Source: Desulfobacula sp.
GTDB lineage: Bacteria; Desulfobacterota; Desulfobacteria; Desulfobacterales; Desulfobacteraceae
DNA length: 19,467 nt
Direction of reading: 5' to 3'
Assembly: GCF_021107415.1 (NCBI RefSeq)
Contig: NZ_JAIOSW010000200.1
Location: forward strand, 1-19,467
A program made the translations under genes and the position numbers. This document shows, one piece after another, positions 1 to 7,002 of the stretch. The notes under the pieces were generated by a model. That model did not search any database. It had not been told where the DNA came from and saw only the letters and a list, made by a program, of their open reading frames with translations. Positions within the stretch are counted from its first letter, which is position 1, and each line of letters starts with the position of its first letter.

Positions 1-1329
1 CTGTTTGATTTTTTTCATTAATTCAATGGAATCCTTATTCATTACAAGGGGAAGATACGCTGACTTAGCAAGCCCGATCCCGTGTTCACCGGATAGTGTG
101 CCGTCAAGTTCTACGGCTGCCTGAAAAATTTCAGAAAATGCTTTTTCAACCCTTTGCCATTCTTCTTTGTCTTCCCTGTCGGTGGGAATCATGGGATGCA
201 TATTGCCGTCTCCCGCATGGGCCAGAACGCCGACTTTCAGTCCGTACTTATCTGTGATTTCAATGATTTTACGTATCATCTGCGGCACTTTGCTCACCGG
301 GACAGTAATATCTTCAGAAATAATATCAGGGGCAAATTTTGCAAATACACCATAGGCAGACCGCCTTGCTGTCCAGAGTTTTTCTCTTTCAATATCAGAT
401 ACGGCTTCCTGGATGTGAATCGCACCATTTTCCTTGAGTTTCTCAATGATTTTTTTTATTTCTTTATTACAGGTCTCTTTATTGCCGTCAATTTCAATGA
501 TAAGTGATCCTGCGGCATTACGGTCCAGTCCCAGATTTGCCACGTCTTCAATAGCGTTCAAGGTCAGCTTGTCCATGAGTTCCATGGCAACGGGGATGAT
601 GCCCGAACCAATAATGCCGGTTACAGCCTTTGCCGTGTTGTCCAGATCATCAAAGGTTACCATCAGGGTTTTTACGGTTTCAGGCATTGGGGCTACTTTT
701 AAAATCGCCTGGGTAATGATTCCCAGGGTTCCTTCTGATCCGCAGAAGAGCGATGATAATTTGTAGCCGGTCACATCCTTGACATTTTTGCTGCCAAACC
801 TCACAATTTTTCCCGATGCCAATACCACTTCCATTCCAAGGACATAATCCATTGTCACACCATATTTCAAGCATCTTGGACCGCCTGCATTCATGGCAAT
901 ATTCCCGCCAATGGTGGAAGTGTTCATGGAACCCGGATCAGGCGGATAAAAGAATTCAAAGGGTGCCAGGGCTTTCTGGACGTCGGCATTGACAACTCCG
1001 GGCTGCACAATAATATACCGGTCACGGGTGTTCACCTCGATGATTTTATCCATTTTTGAAAAACAGAGTACAATTCCATGTTTTATGGGAACAGGGGCTC
1101 CGCAGACACTAGTGCCGGCGCCACGGCCGGTAACGGGTATTTTAAACTTGGAAGCTGTTTTTAGAATATCTGATACTTCTTTGGTTGTTTGAGGAAAAAT
1201 CACCGCCTCGGGTACGGATTCTACCAGAAATGCATCATAGGCATAACAGGCCAACTCTTCAGGCCGGTCAAGGTATCTGTCCTTACCGATGATCTTAATT
1301 AATTCATTTTTTACCTGGGTGGCCAGCAT
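1..1329 (-). CDS. FAD-binding oxidoreductase, GlcD/D-lactate dehydrogenase family (3' end outside window)
   Basis: 443 codons are visible without a stop and the frame continues beyond base 1; by family length about 15-25 C-terminal residues are missing. Translation shows the PCMH-type FAD domain (VTGRGAGTS, then DPGSMNTSTIGGNIAMNAGG, KDVTGYKL and CGSEGTLGIIT) and the C-terminal FAD-oxidase domain (HAGDGNMHP, then SGEHGIGLAK). Known members oxidise 2-hydroxy acids such as glycolate or D-lactate at the cytoplasmic membrane and pass electrons to an Fe-S partner of the GlcF/HdrD type. The exact substrate cannot be read from sequence. The start ATG (1327-1329) follows an AAAGGA-type ribosome site. 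The Sec-containing Fe-S oxidoreductase on the same strand (2150-3472) is a candidate electron partner but is about 820 bases upstream, with a gene on the other strand between them, so co-transcription is doubtful. Family assignment is sure; substrate is not. Confidence 0.93.
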   Translation of the reverse strand, partial: MLATQVKNELIKIIGKDRYLDRPEELACYAYDAFLVESVPEAVIFPQTTKEVSDILKTASKFKIPVTGRGAGTSVCGAPVPIKHGIVLCFSKMDKIIEVNTRDRYIIVQPGVVNADVQKALAPFEFFYPPDPGSMNTSTIGGNIAMNAGGPRCLKYGVTMDYVLGMEVVLASGKIVRFGSKNVKDVTGYKLSSLFCGSEGTLGIITQAILKVAPMPETVKTLMVTFDDLDNTAKAVTGIIGSGIIPVAMELMDKLTLNAIEDVANLGLDRNAAGSLIIEIDGNKETCNKEIKKIIEKLKENGAIHIQEAVSDIEREKLWTARRSAYGVFAKFAPDIISEDITVPVSKVPQMIRKIIEITDKYGLKVGVLAHAGDGNMHPMIPTDREDKEEWQRVEKAFSEIFQAAVELDGTLSGEHGIGLAKSAYLPLVMNKDSIELMKKIKQ

Positions 1330-1427
1330 AAAAATCCTTTCGTAAAATAATAGATACAGATAGCTTGAAATTGAATTCAAGGGCACTTTTTTCAGACCGG
1401 AATGAGATCAAGAGCCTATATAAGATA

Positions 1428-1457
1428 GCAATAAATCAATTGTTTGCTATTTGTCAA
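1428..1457 (-). promoter_or_regulatory. Candidate promoter of the GlcD-family gene with overlapping inverted repeat
   Basis: On the minus strand a perfect TTGACA (1452-1457) is followed after 18 bases by a weak TATTGC (1428-1433). The interval is filled by an inverted repeat with 7-base arms, ATAGCAA (1425-1431) and TTGCTAT (1444-1450). A palindrome between -35 and -10 is typical of a repressor operator. The -10 match is poor, so the promoter is tentative. Confidence 0.35.
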
Positions 1458-1469
1458 CTTTTTTTTATC

Positions 1470-1505
1470 AATATGAGATAAAATATTTAATAATATGAGA
1501 TAAAA
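1470..1505. repeat. Two 14-base direct repeats, AATATGAGATAAAA
   Basis: Identical copies lie at 1470-1483 and 1492-1505, 22 bases apart start to start, or two helical turns. They sit in the 342-base gap (1330-1671) between the divergent GlcD-family gene and the yccF-like gene. The spacing is what a tandem binding site for a regulator would show; no regulator can be named. Apart from this repeat and the candidate promoter, I see only AT-rich sequence without coding potential in that gap. Confidence 0.5.
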
Positions 1506-1671
1506 GGTTGTAATAGAAATTATCTTCAGTGAATTTGATTATCAGAAATTTTTTTCCCATCAGGAAACTTTTATTCTGATATTTCCATCTTTGTTTTTTT
1601 ATAATTAAGATCTATTTGTAGTAAAGGATGAAATCGGCATATAAAGAAAAGTACTTTTAAAGGAAAGAAAA

Positions 1672-1854
1672 GTGGCATTTATATTGAATATACTCTGGTT
1701 TATTTTCGGTGGTGGACTTTTGGCCTGGATTTTATGGATTTTGCTGGGTTGCCTGCTTTATATCACTGTAATCGGCATCCCTTTCGGGTTTGCACATTTC
1801 AGACTGGCAAGTGTCTGTTTTGCACCCTTGGGGAAGAAGCCCGTGTCAAAATAA
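1672..1854 (+). CDS. Short YccF-domain inner-membrane protein (single repeat)
   Basis: A 60-residue hydrophobic protein. Its body (ILNILWFIFGG ... ITVIGIPFGFAHFRLAS ... PLGKKPVS) matches the repeat unit of the YccF family, which in the E. coli protein occurs twice in about 150 residues. Only one unit is present here, so it is either a one-repeat family member or the surviving 5' part of a longer gene. It starts with GTG behind AGGAAAG with suitable spacing. One long or two short membrane segments span about residues 5-45. Function of the family is unknown. No coding remnant of a second repeat is evident in the sequence after the stop. Domain recognition is good; whether the gene is intact is uncertain. 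Confidence 0.6.
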   Translation: MAFILNILWFIFGGGLLAWILWILLGCLLYITVIGIPFGFAHFRLASVCFAPLGKKPVSK

Positions 1855-2092
1855 ATAGTGCCCGCCTGAAAATCACCAATTTTTCCGATTACTGCGTTGG
1901 GCTCAACCAATCTTATAAATCGGGTAATCCTTGAAATACTCAATGTATTCCTCCGGTTAAAATTATCACCCGCCTTGTACTCGTAAAAATTCTCAGGTTT
2001 TCGGTCAGACACTAAATTGTAAAAGATTAAAAGGTTGTCATGAACATGCCAATGGTATGGTAAAGGATTTATACGAAGATGTTTTTCAGGGT

Positions 2093-2138
2093 GGCCGGAG
2101 AATAATACATTTTCAAGGAAATGAGGTATCCTCCGGCC
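2093..2138. repeat. Inverted repeat GGCCGGAG / CTCCGGCC
   Basis: Perfect 8-base arms at 2093-2100 and 2131-2138, with three further pairs after one mismatch, enclose a loop of about 22 bases. It lies just beyond the stop of the selenoprotein gene in an AT-rich stretch. There is no T-run on either side, so it is not a classical intrinsic terminator, though it could protect the 3' end of the minus-strand message. The 295-base gap 1855-2149 holds nothing else I can support. Confidence 0.4.
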
Positions 2139-2149
2139 GAGTATGAAGG

Positions 2150-3472
2150 TTACATGGCCGATTCCGGATGAAATACGTTGACTTCTTGTAAGTCTTCACC
2201 CAGATACTCCCGTTCATTGGGGCCTAATATTCCCAATGACAGGCAAATTAAGGTCCACATATGAACCACAGGATAATTCCCGCCATAATGTTCGCTCAAT
2301 TCATGGATCTGGGCATGACAATTATGACAGCCTGCAATGCAGTAATCAGCCCCTGTAGCCTTAATTTGTTCGTCTTTTATTCTTCCGAATTCAAGGCGTT
2401 CGTCTTTAAATCCTGATTGAAGGAAACCGCCGCCGCCGCCGCAGCAATAATTATTGGATCTATTGGGCTGCATGTCTATAAAATTTTCTTCCCCAACAAC
2501 TGATTTAACCACAAAGCGCAAATCTTCGGCAATGGGATCACCATAGCTTTTTCTGACAATTTGACAAGGATCCTGTACAGTGAATTTTATTTTAAGGTCT
2601 TTATTCCAGTCGGAACTGACCTTTAATTTGCCTTCACGGATCCATTTTGCATAGTATTCATAAATATTTTTAATTTCAAAATTATATTTAAGATTGTATT
2701 TTTTCACTCCTGCCAGGACTGAAAAGGTTACGTGACCTCACTCGGTGTTGAGATAGGTCTTACAGCCAAGCTTATTGGCCTGCTCCACACTCATCCCGGT
2801 TGTCTTTTTCCAGGCGTCGTCATCTGCCAGGAACATGCAATAGTTTTCACCTCCCCAGCCTTGGCTGCCATAGGTCCAGTCAGCACCTGCCAGATGAAGG
2901 ATTTTCCATAGGGGTACCATTTCGTCCGGTTCCGTTACGGGTTCCCTGGAATTCTGGTTCAGAAAAAATTCAGCCCCTTCCTTGTCAATGGGGGCCTGCA
3001 TATCTTCAAATTCCGGTTGGGCCTCCTGGTATTCTTCCAATACATCTTCAACCACAAATGTAAAGTCTTCCGGTGAGGCTCCCATGGCACTGCAGCTTTC
3101 GTTTCGCAAGGCCATATCACAGGACCCAAGGATTCCAGTTGGTCTTTCATCTCTGGGTCGCAGTTGTCTTGCATTAAAAATTAATTGGGGGATATCAATC
3201 TGCATGGGACATACATAAATGCACCGCTGGCACATGGTACACATCCAGGGCCAGTCGGATTTGGCAATTTCTTCATCCATACCTAATGCAGCCATTCGAA
3301 GAAATTTTCTGGGATCCATATTATCAAGTCCTGTGGCAGGACACCCTGATGCGCAAGCGCCACAAGTTAAACACGCGCTTAAATTGCCGCCGTCCGGCAG
3401 CAATTCTTTGACTTTATCCAAAAAAATGTTTGTTCGTTTCTTATTTCCAAGTTTAATGACGGCTTCTGCCAT
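2150..3472 (-). CDS. Selenocysteine-containing HdrC/HdrB-like Fe-S oxidoreductase (in-frame TGA at 2738-2740)
   Basis: One 440-residue frame broken only by a TGA at codon 245. The N-terminal half is HdrC-like, with two 4Fe-4S motifs (Cys34/37/40/44 and Cys78/81/84/88). The C-terminal half ends in an HdrB-type CCG motif: Cys303 in DPC, Cys343-344 in CCGGGGG, and Cys382/385 in CHNC, spaced as the family expects. The TGA falls in the phrase NTE-U-GHV, where relatives carry ECGH, so Sec replaces a conserved Cys. Eleven sense codons separate the TGA from the GTG at 2705-2707, and the sequence between is protein-like and in frame. A SECIS-like hairpin lies at the right distance. The start ATG (3470-3472) follows GAAAGGAA. 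By family, the protein should pass electrons between flavin or ferredoxin partners and a disulfide or quinone. The CGGC-domain gene lies 19 bases upstream in the same operon. The alternative, two genes or a nonsense mutation, is unlikely because the GTG has no properly spaced ribosome site. Confidence 0.85.
2701..2725 (-). promoter_or_regulatory. Candidate bacterial SECIS element
   Basis: Immediately after the in-frame TGA the minus-strand RNA can form TTTTCA-G-TCCT-GGC-AGGA-G-TGAAAA: a 6-pair lower stem, a G/G mismatch, a 4-pair upper stem and a three-base loop GGC (2712-2714). The loop begins 24 bases after the TGA and starts with G. Bacterial SECIS hairpins read by SelB lie within the coding frame about 16-37 bases after the UGA and carry G early in the apical loop, so this fits. 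Folding was done by eye. Confidence 0.75.
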
Positions 3473-3491
3473 TGATCATTCCTTTCTATTA

Positions 3492-3836
3492 TTAATGGTA
3501 ATCGTGGGTACCGATAATAACCTCAATACCGGTTTTTTTCTCTATAATATCTGCCAGGTCCTTTGCACCGGTATACGGACATCCCGGTACGGCATTGGCC
3601 AGGCAGGAACTTAAATATATTTTATCGGGTTTGATTTCTGACAATTTTATTGCCATGCCAATACTGGGAACAACAGTTCTTCCGGGACATTCACATTTGA
3701 TAAAGGCAACAACCTGTGATGGATTCTCAAATGTGCCCTCACCCTGGGATGCTGCTTTCAGGCAACGCCATTCACCCGGGCACCCTTGACCCTGGTCCAT
3801 ATATGAACCGCATCCGACAACCGCTACTTTTTCCAT
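3492..3836 (-). CDS. CGGC-domain protein (putative metal-binding)
   Basis: A 114-residue Cys-rich soluble protein resembling the CGGC domain family (CPGEWRCLKAASQGEGTFE near the N-terminus, a central Cys motif, then SSCLA, GCPY, and an IIGTHDY end). The central motif, usually CGGCPG, reads KCECPGR here. The family is a presumed metal- or cluster-binding module without an assigned reaction. It is the first gene of an operon with the selenoprotein, 19 bases ahead of that start, which suggests a role linked to the Fe-S oxidoreductase, such as electron transfer or metal delivery; that role is inference. The ATG at 3834-3836 follows AAGGAGAA with good spacing. Confidence 0.8.
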   Translation of the reverse strand: MEKVAVVGCGSYMDQGQGCPGEWRCLKAASQGEGTFENPSQVVAFIKCECPGRTVVPSIGMAIKLSEIKPDKIYLSSCLANAVPGCPYTGAKDLADIIEKKTGIEVIIGTHDYH

Positions 3837-3897
3837 TTTAAAATTCTCCTTGATATAGACATATCCATTTTATAACCTAATTTCAACTAGAAAAAGC

Positions 3898-3927
3898 ATA
3901 ATACATGCCATAAAATGCATTAGTCAA
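3898..3927 (-). promoter_or_regulatory. Candidate sigma-70-type promoter of the CGGC/selenoprotein operon
   Basis: On the minus strand TTGACT (3922-3927) and TATTAT (3898-3903) are separated by 18 bases, about 60 bases before the first start codon of the operon. Both hexamers are close to consensus. Confidence 0.5.
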
Positions 3928-4082
3928 TGTTTTTCAGAATAGTTATTAAATTAACTGGTTATAATTTAAAAAAAACACTTTTTTATTTTGTAGAGTTGCA
4001 ATTATGCGACCATTTCTTCACAGATGGTTTTAAATCTGCGACCTGTCTGCCTGTAGGGCTTGATTTTTTTTGAAATGATTGT

Positions 4083-4115
4083 GCCCTTAGAGCTTAATAT
4101 GGTAAGGGCTATAAT
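4083..4115 (+). promoter_or_regulatory. Inverted repeat abutting a TATAAT box upstream of the MscS-like gene
   Basis: Arms GCCCTTA (4083-4089) and TAAGGGC (4103-4109) enclose 13 bases, and a perfect TATAAT follows at 4110-4115. No good -35 is visible at the expected distance, so this would be an activator-dependent or weak promoter if real. The rest of the 354-base gap 3837-4190 shows only the opposing promoter at 3898-3927 and non-coding AT-rich sequence. Confidence 0.3.
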
Positions 4116-4190
4116 TATTGATGAAGTGTGGAGGGGCTTGTAAAAGGGGATATCTTAAATAACGTATGGTAATAGAAAGGGAGATGATAC

Positions 4191-4739
4191 GTGAAAGATG
4201 AAATTACAGCCATTCAAAAAATGATTGATACCTTGATTGAATTTAGCGTCAGCTATGGTTTCCAGGTTGTTGGTGCAATTGTTATCCTGATTTTAGGTGC
4301 TGTTGCTGCAAGTTGGACGGCAAAAATTATTCTTGGACTGATGCAGCGAAAAAATATTGATATTACCTTATCAAAATTTTTATCCAATATTGTAAAAATT
4401 CTGATTATCACCTTTACCGTTATTATTGCCCTGGGAAAGTTCGGCATTACCATAGCACCGTTTATTGCTGCAATAGGTGCCCTCGCCTTTGGTGCCACCC
4501 TTGCTCTGCAAGGGACTTTATCAAAGAATAGTAATGTGAACAATGAAAATGATCCAATCATCGGTATTAAAAACTTTGGGGATTCTTCAGTGGATATTGG
4601 ATTCCGGTACTGGGTACCCACAGTAAAGTATTATAATACATCCTATGCAGTGAATCTGGCAGTATTTAATACATTAAAAGAGAATGGCATTGATATTCCA
4701 TTCCCGCAAAGGGATGTAAGAATTGTATCAAAGGCATAA
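4191..4739 (+). CDS. MscS-family mechanosensitive channel-like protein with central region missing
   Basis: A 182-residue protein. Residues 1-111 match the MscS membrane part: three hydrophobic segments (about 20-45, 62-83 and 88-110) ending in the pore-helix phrase FGATLALQGTLS. Residues 119-182 match the C-terminal end of the cytoplasmic domain (NFGDSSVDIGFRYWV ... GIDIPFPQRDV). In intact MscS roughly 100 residues lie between these, comprising the outer half of the pore helix (NLAAGV-like), the beta domain and part of the alpha-beta domain. Here the two parts are joined in frame by a short polar linker (KNSNVNNEN). The frame is open throughout and starts with GTG behind AAAGGGAG, so it may be translated, but a working channel is doubtful. 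It overlaps the next gene by 17 bases. Family identity is sure; function is probably lost or altered. Confidence 0.8.
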   Translation: MKDEITAIQKMIDTLIEFSVSYGFQVVGAIVILILGAVAASWTAKIILGLMQRKNIDITLSKFLSNIVKILIITFTVIIALGKFGITIAPFIAAIGALAFGATLALQGTLSKNSNVNNENDPIIGIKNFGDSSVDIGFRYWVPTVKYYNTSYAVNLAVFNTLKENGIDIPFPQRDVRIVSKA

Positions 4740-5430
4740 AACCTTGAATTTTGGGAACTATTCTTTTGAGATTGTAAAAAAAAAGATTAAACATATCTAT
4801 TTCAGGGTCTATCCGGCCAAAGAAAAAATCATTGTTTCCGCACCGATTCATCTTGATTCTGAAACGCTGAATAAAGCAATTCTTTCAAAATCAGAGTGGC
4901 TCAATAATCAGGTGAATAAGGGCGCAGTTGCAGAATCCAAACCGGTTAAAACATATACCACCGGGGAAGAATTTTTGTTTAAGGGAAAAGTCTATTCCCT
5001 TTATGTATTTCACCGGAATGCACAATCAAAGGTTCGAATAAACAGCGGCAGCCGTATAGATCTGGTTGTGAAACCCGGAAGTAATGTTTGTGAGCGGGAA
5101 AAAATTATTGCCGACTGGTATCGGAAAGAATTAAAACAATCCATTGGCAGGCATATTGCCAGGTGGCAGCCTGAAATGGGTGTGATGGTCAATGAATATG
5201 GTGTCAGGAGAATGAAAACCCGCTGGGGAAGCTGTAATATCAATGCGGGAAGGATCTGGTTGAACTTTGCGCTTATCAAACTGGCAGATCCGTTCCTTGA
5301 GTATGTGATTGTCCATGAAATGGTTCACCTGTTGGAAAGAAAGCACAATGCCCGGTTCAAGGGATTTATGGATCAGTTCATACCGGATTGGAAAAGACTT
5401 AAAAAAGAACTGGATCTGTTCAGCCTGTAA
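4723..5430 (+). CDS. YgjP-type (DUF45/M48-like) zinc metallopeptidase
   Basis: A 235-residue soluble protein of the YgjP-like metallopeptidase family. It has the zinc-binding HEMVH (His198, Glu199, His202), a further His at 208 as probable third ligand, and the family signature MKTRWGSC (164-171). The substrate is unknown in this family and peptidase activity is assumed from the motif. The chosen start is TTG at 4723, inside the end of the MscS-like gene, with GGGATG about 8 bases upstream; a second in-frame TTG at 4744 would avoid the overlap and is nearly as good. The overlap suggests translational coupling. No signal peptide is visible, so it acts in the cytoplasm. Confidence 0.85.
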   Translation: MYQRHKTLNFGNYSFEIVKKKIKHIYFRVYPAKEKIIVSAPIHLDSETLNKAILSKSEWLNNQVNKGAVAESKPVKTYTTGEEFLFKGKVYSLYVFHRNAQSKVRINSGSRIDLVVKPGSNVCEREKIIADWYRKELKQSIGRHIARWQPEMGVMVNEYGVRRMKTRWGSCNINAGRIWLNFALIKLADPFLEYVIVHEMVHLLERKHNARFKGFMDQFIPDWKRLKKELDLFSL

Positions 5431-5530
5431 AAATATCATAAAAAAGAAAATAGAGTAATGGGTATTTCTTTCAAATCAAAGGCATGGTATTTAAATCACT
5501 AAGGTACAATCATCGAAAGGAGAAAAATTA

Positions 5531-6178
5531 ATGAAAAAATTTGCAATCATTTTATTGACCATAGTGATATCCATAAGTCTTTTTTCCTGTGCTACCATGG
5601 ACACTGGACAAAAAAAGGGAACTGCCATCGGAGTTGGTGTCGGAGCCGGTGTTGGTGCAATTCTTGGACAGGCTATCGGCAAGGATACGGAATCCACACT
5701 GATCGGTGCAGGAATAGGAGCCGCTTTAGGCGGTATTGCCGGTAATCAGATCGGCCGGTATATGGATTTGCAGGAGCAGGAGTTAAGAGATGCTATGGCT
5801 GCATCCCAGGCAGCAACTATCAGAAGAGAACAGGATATTTTAAGAGCAACTTTCAAAGGCGAAACTTTTTTCGATTTTAATTCAACTGCACTTAAACCCG
5901 GAGGATCTGCAGAACTTCAAAGGATGGCAGAGGTTTTAAACAAATATCCGAAAACAACTATTGAGATCGGTGGGCATACCGATACCAGGGGATCGGAAGA
6001 ATATAATCAGACACTGTCTTTAAAAAGAGCAGAGTCTGTTCGGGATGCATTATTACAAAACGGCGTGGCCCTTGGCAGAATGCAAACAATCGGATACGGG
6101 GAATCTCTTCCTATATCTTCAGATCATGCAATGAACCGGCGGGTTGAAATTATCATAGTTCCCATAAGACAAACTTGA
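5531..6178 (+). CDS. OmpA-family outer-membrane lipoprotein with glycine zipper
   Basis: A 215-residue protein. A lipoprotein signal peptide ends in the lipobox LFSC (Cys20). Residues 30-76 form a glycine-zipper stretch with repeated GxGxG/GAGIGAALGG spacing that may insert into membrane. Residues 108-212 form an OmpA C-terminal peptidoglycan-binding domain (FFDFNSTALKP, GGHTDTRGS with Asp151, LKRAESV with Arg166, NRRVEI). The likely role is tethering the outer membrane to peptidoglycan; the architecture is that of YiaD/Pal-like proteins. A strong AAAGGAG lies before the ATG. It is probably transcribed alone, because the gene ahead ends 100 bases upstream and the next gene converges. Confidence 0.93.
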   Translation: MKKFAIILLTIVISISLFSCATMDTGQKKGTAIGVGVGAGVGAILGQAIGKDTESTLIGAGIGAALGGIAGNQIGRYMDLQEQELRDAMAASQAATIRREQDILRATFKGETFFDFNSTALKPGGSAELQRMAEVLNKYPKTTIEIGGHTDTRGSEEYNQTLSLKRAESVRDALLQNGVALGRMQTIGYGESLPISSDHAMNRRVEIIIVPIRQT

Positions 6179-6224
6179 TTTTAAAGAATGATTAAAAAAA
6201 ATTGAACCCATCAGATGATAAAAT

Positions 6225-7001
6225 TTAAATTGGATTTAGTTTTGAGGCCAGAACAGCTGCACCAATAGCGCCATTTTCCTGGGCTGATTCTTCCACAATG
6301 AGTTCAAATCCAAGACGCTTTTCAAGGGCAGCAATCATTCCTTTGTTTTTTGCGACACCACCTGTCATCATTACCGGTTCTTTGATTTTGATTTTAAAGG
6401 CAAGAATAGCAACACGGGCAGCAGCGGATTCATGAATACCGGCAATAATATTTTTTCTTTTTTCTTGTCTTGCAATCATGGAAATGACTTCTGATTCTGC
6501 AAACACTGTGCAGATACTGCTGATTTTTGATGGATTGTCTGCCTTGAGACTGAAGTCTCCCATTTTATCCAAGTCCACTTCCAGGGCCTTGGCCATGACT
6601 TCAAGAAATCGTCCCGTGCCTGCCGCACATTTGTCATTCATGGCAAAGTTTTCAACCTGACCGTTTTTATCCAGAAGAATTGCCTTGCTGTCCTGGCCGC
6701 CGACATCAATGATTCCCTGTATATTGGGATTTATAAAATAAGCACCGGTTCCGTGACAGATGATTTCCGTCATGGCCTTGTCTGCAAAATCTACACTGGC
6801 ACGGCCATAGCCTGTGGAAACAATGGCCTTCACATCTGTTTTTGAAATTTTTACTTTTTCTAGAAGTGCTTCAAAAACCGTGATCCCGGCGTTGATGGGG
6901 TTGTACCCGGTCAGTATGACATGGGTGCCCAAAAGCCGGTTCTCTTTTATCAAGGCGGCTTTCGCTGTAATTGAGCCAATATCAATGCCTGCATAAATCA
7001 T
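6225..7001 (-). CDS. HgdC/BadF-type ATPase, activator of 2-hydroxyacyl-CoA dehydratase or benzoyl-CoA reductase-like enzyme
   Basis: A 258-residue member of the BadF/BadG/BcrA/HgdC ATPase family. It shows the ASKHA ATP-binding start (YAGIDIGSITAK), the STGYGR phrase, DVGGQDSK, and the two Cys that bridge a 4Fe-4S cluster at the dimer interface (Cys125 in NDKCAAGTG, Cys164 in SSICTVFAESE). The family uses ATP hydrolysis to push a low-potential electron into the partner enzyme. The start is ATG at 6999-7001, preceded by AAAGGAG; an upstream extension of the frame to 7043 overlaps the previous gene and lacks a better site. It begins one base after the stop of the upstream subunit gene, so it is tightly coupled. 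Confidence 0.93.
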   Translation of the reverse strand: MIYAGIDIGSITAKAALIKENRLLGTHVILTGYNPINAGITVFEALLEKVKISKTDVKAIVSTGYGRASVDFADKAMTEIICHGTGAYFINPNIQGIIDVGGQDSKAILLDKNGQVENFAMNDKCAAGTGRFLEVMAKALEVDLDKMGDFSLKADNPSKISSICTVFAESEVISMIARQEKRKNIIAGIHESAAARVAILAFKIKIKEPVMMTGGVAKNKGMIAALEKRLGFELIVEESAQENGAIGAAVLASKLNPI

Positions 7002-7002
7002 T

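Noticed and set aside
1758..2012. 84-residue minus-strand frame in the gap after the YccF-like gene
   Set aside because: It overlaps the YccF-like gene in antisense, starts with GTG without a ribosome site, and shows no recognisable family.
2150..2707. Separate gene starting at GTG 2705-2707 encoding only the CCG half
   Set aside because: The GTG has no spaced ribosome site (AGGAG abuts it and is part of the hairpin), and the frame is continuous with the upstream HdrC-like part through a single TGA.
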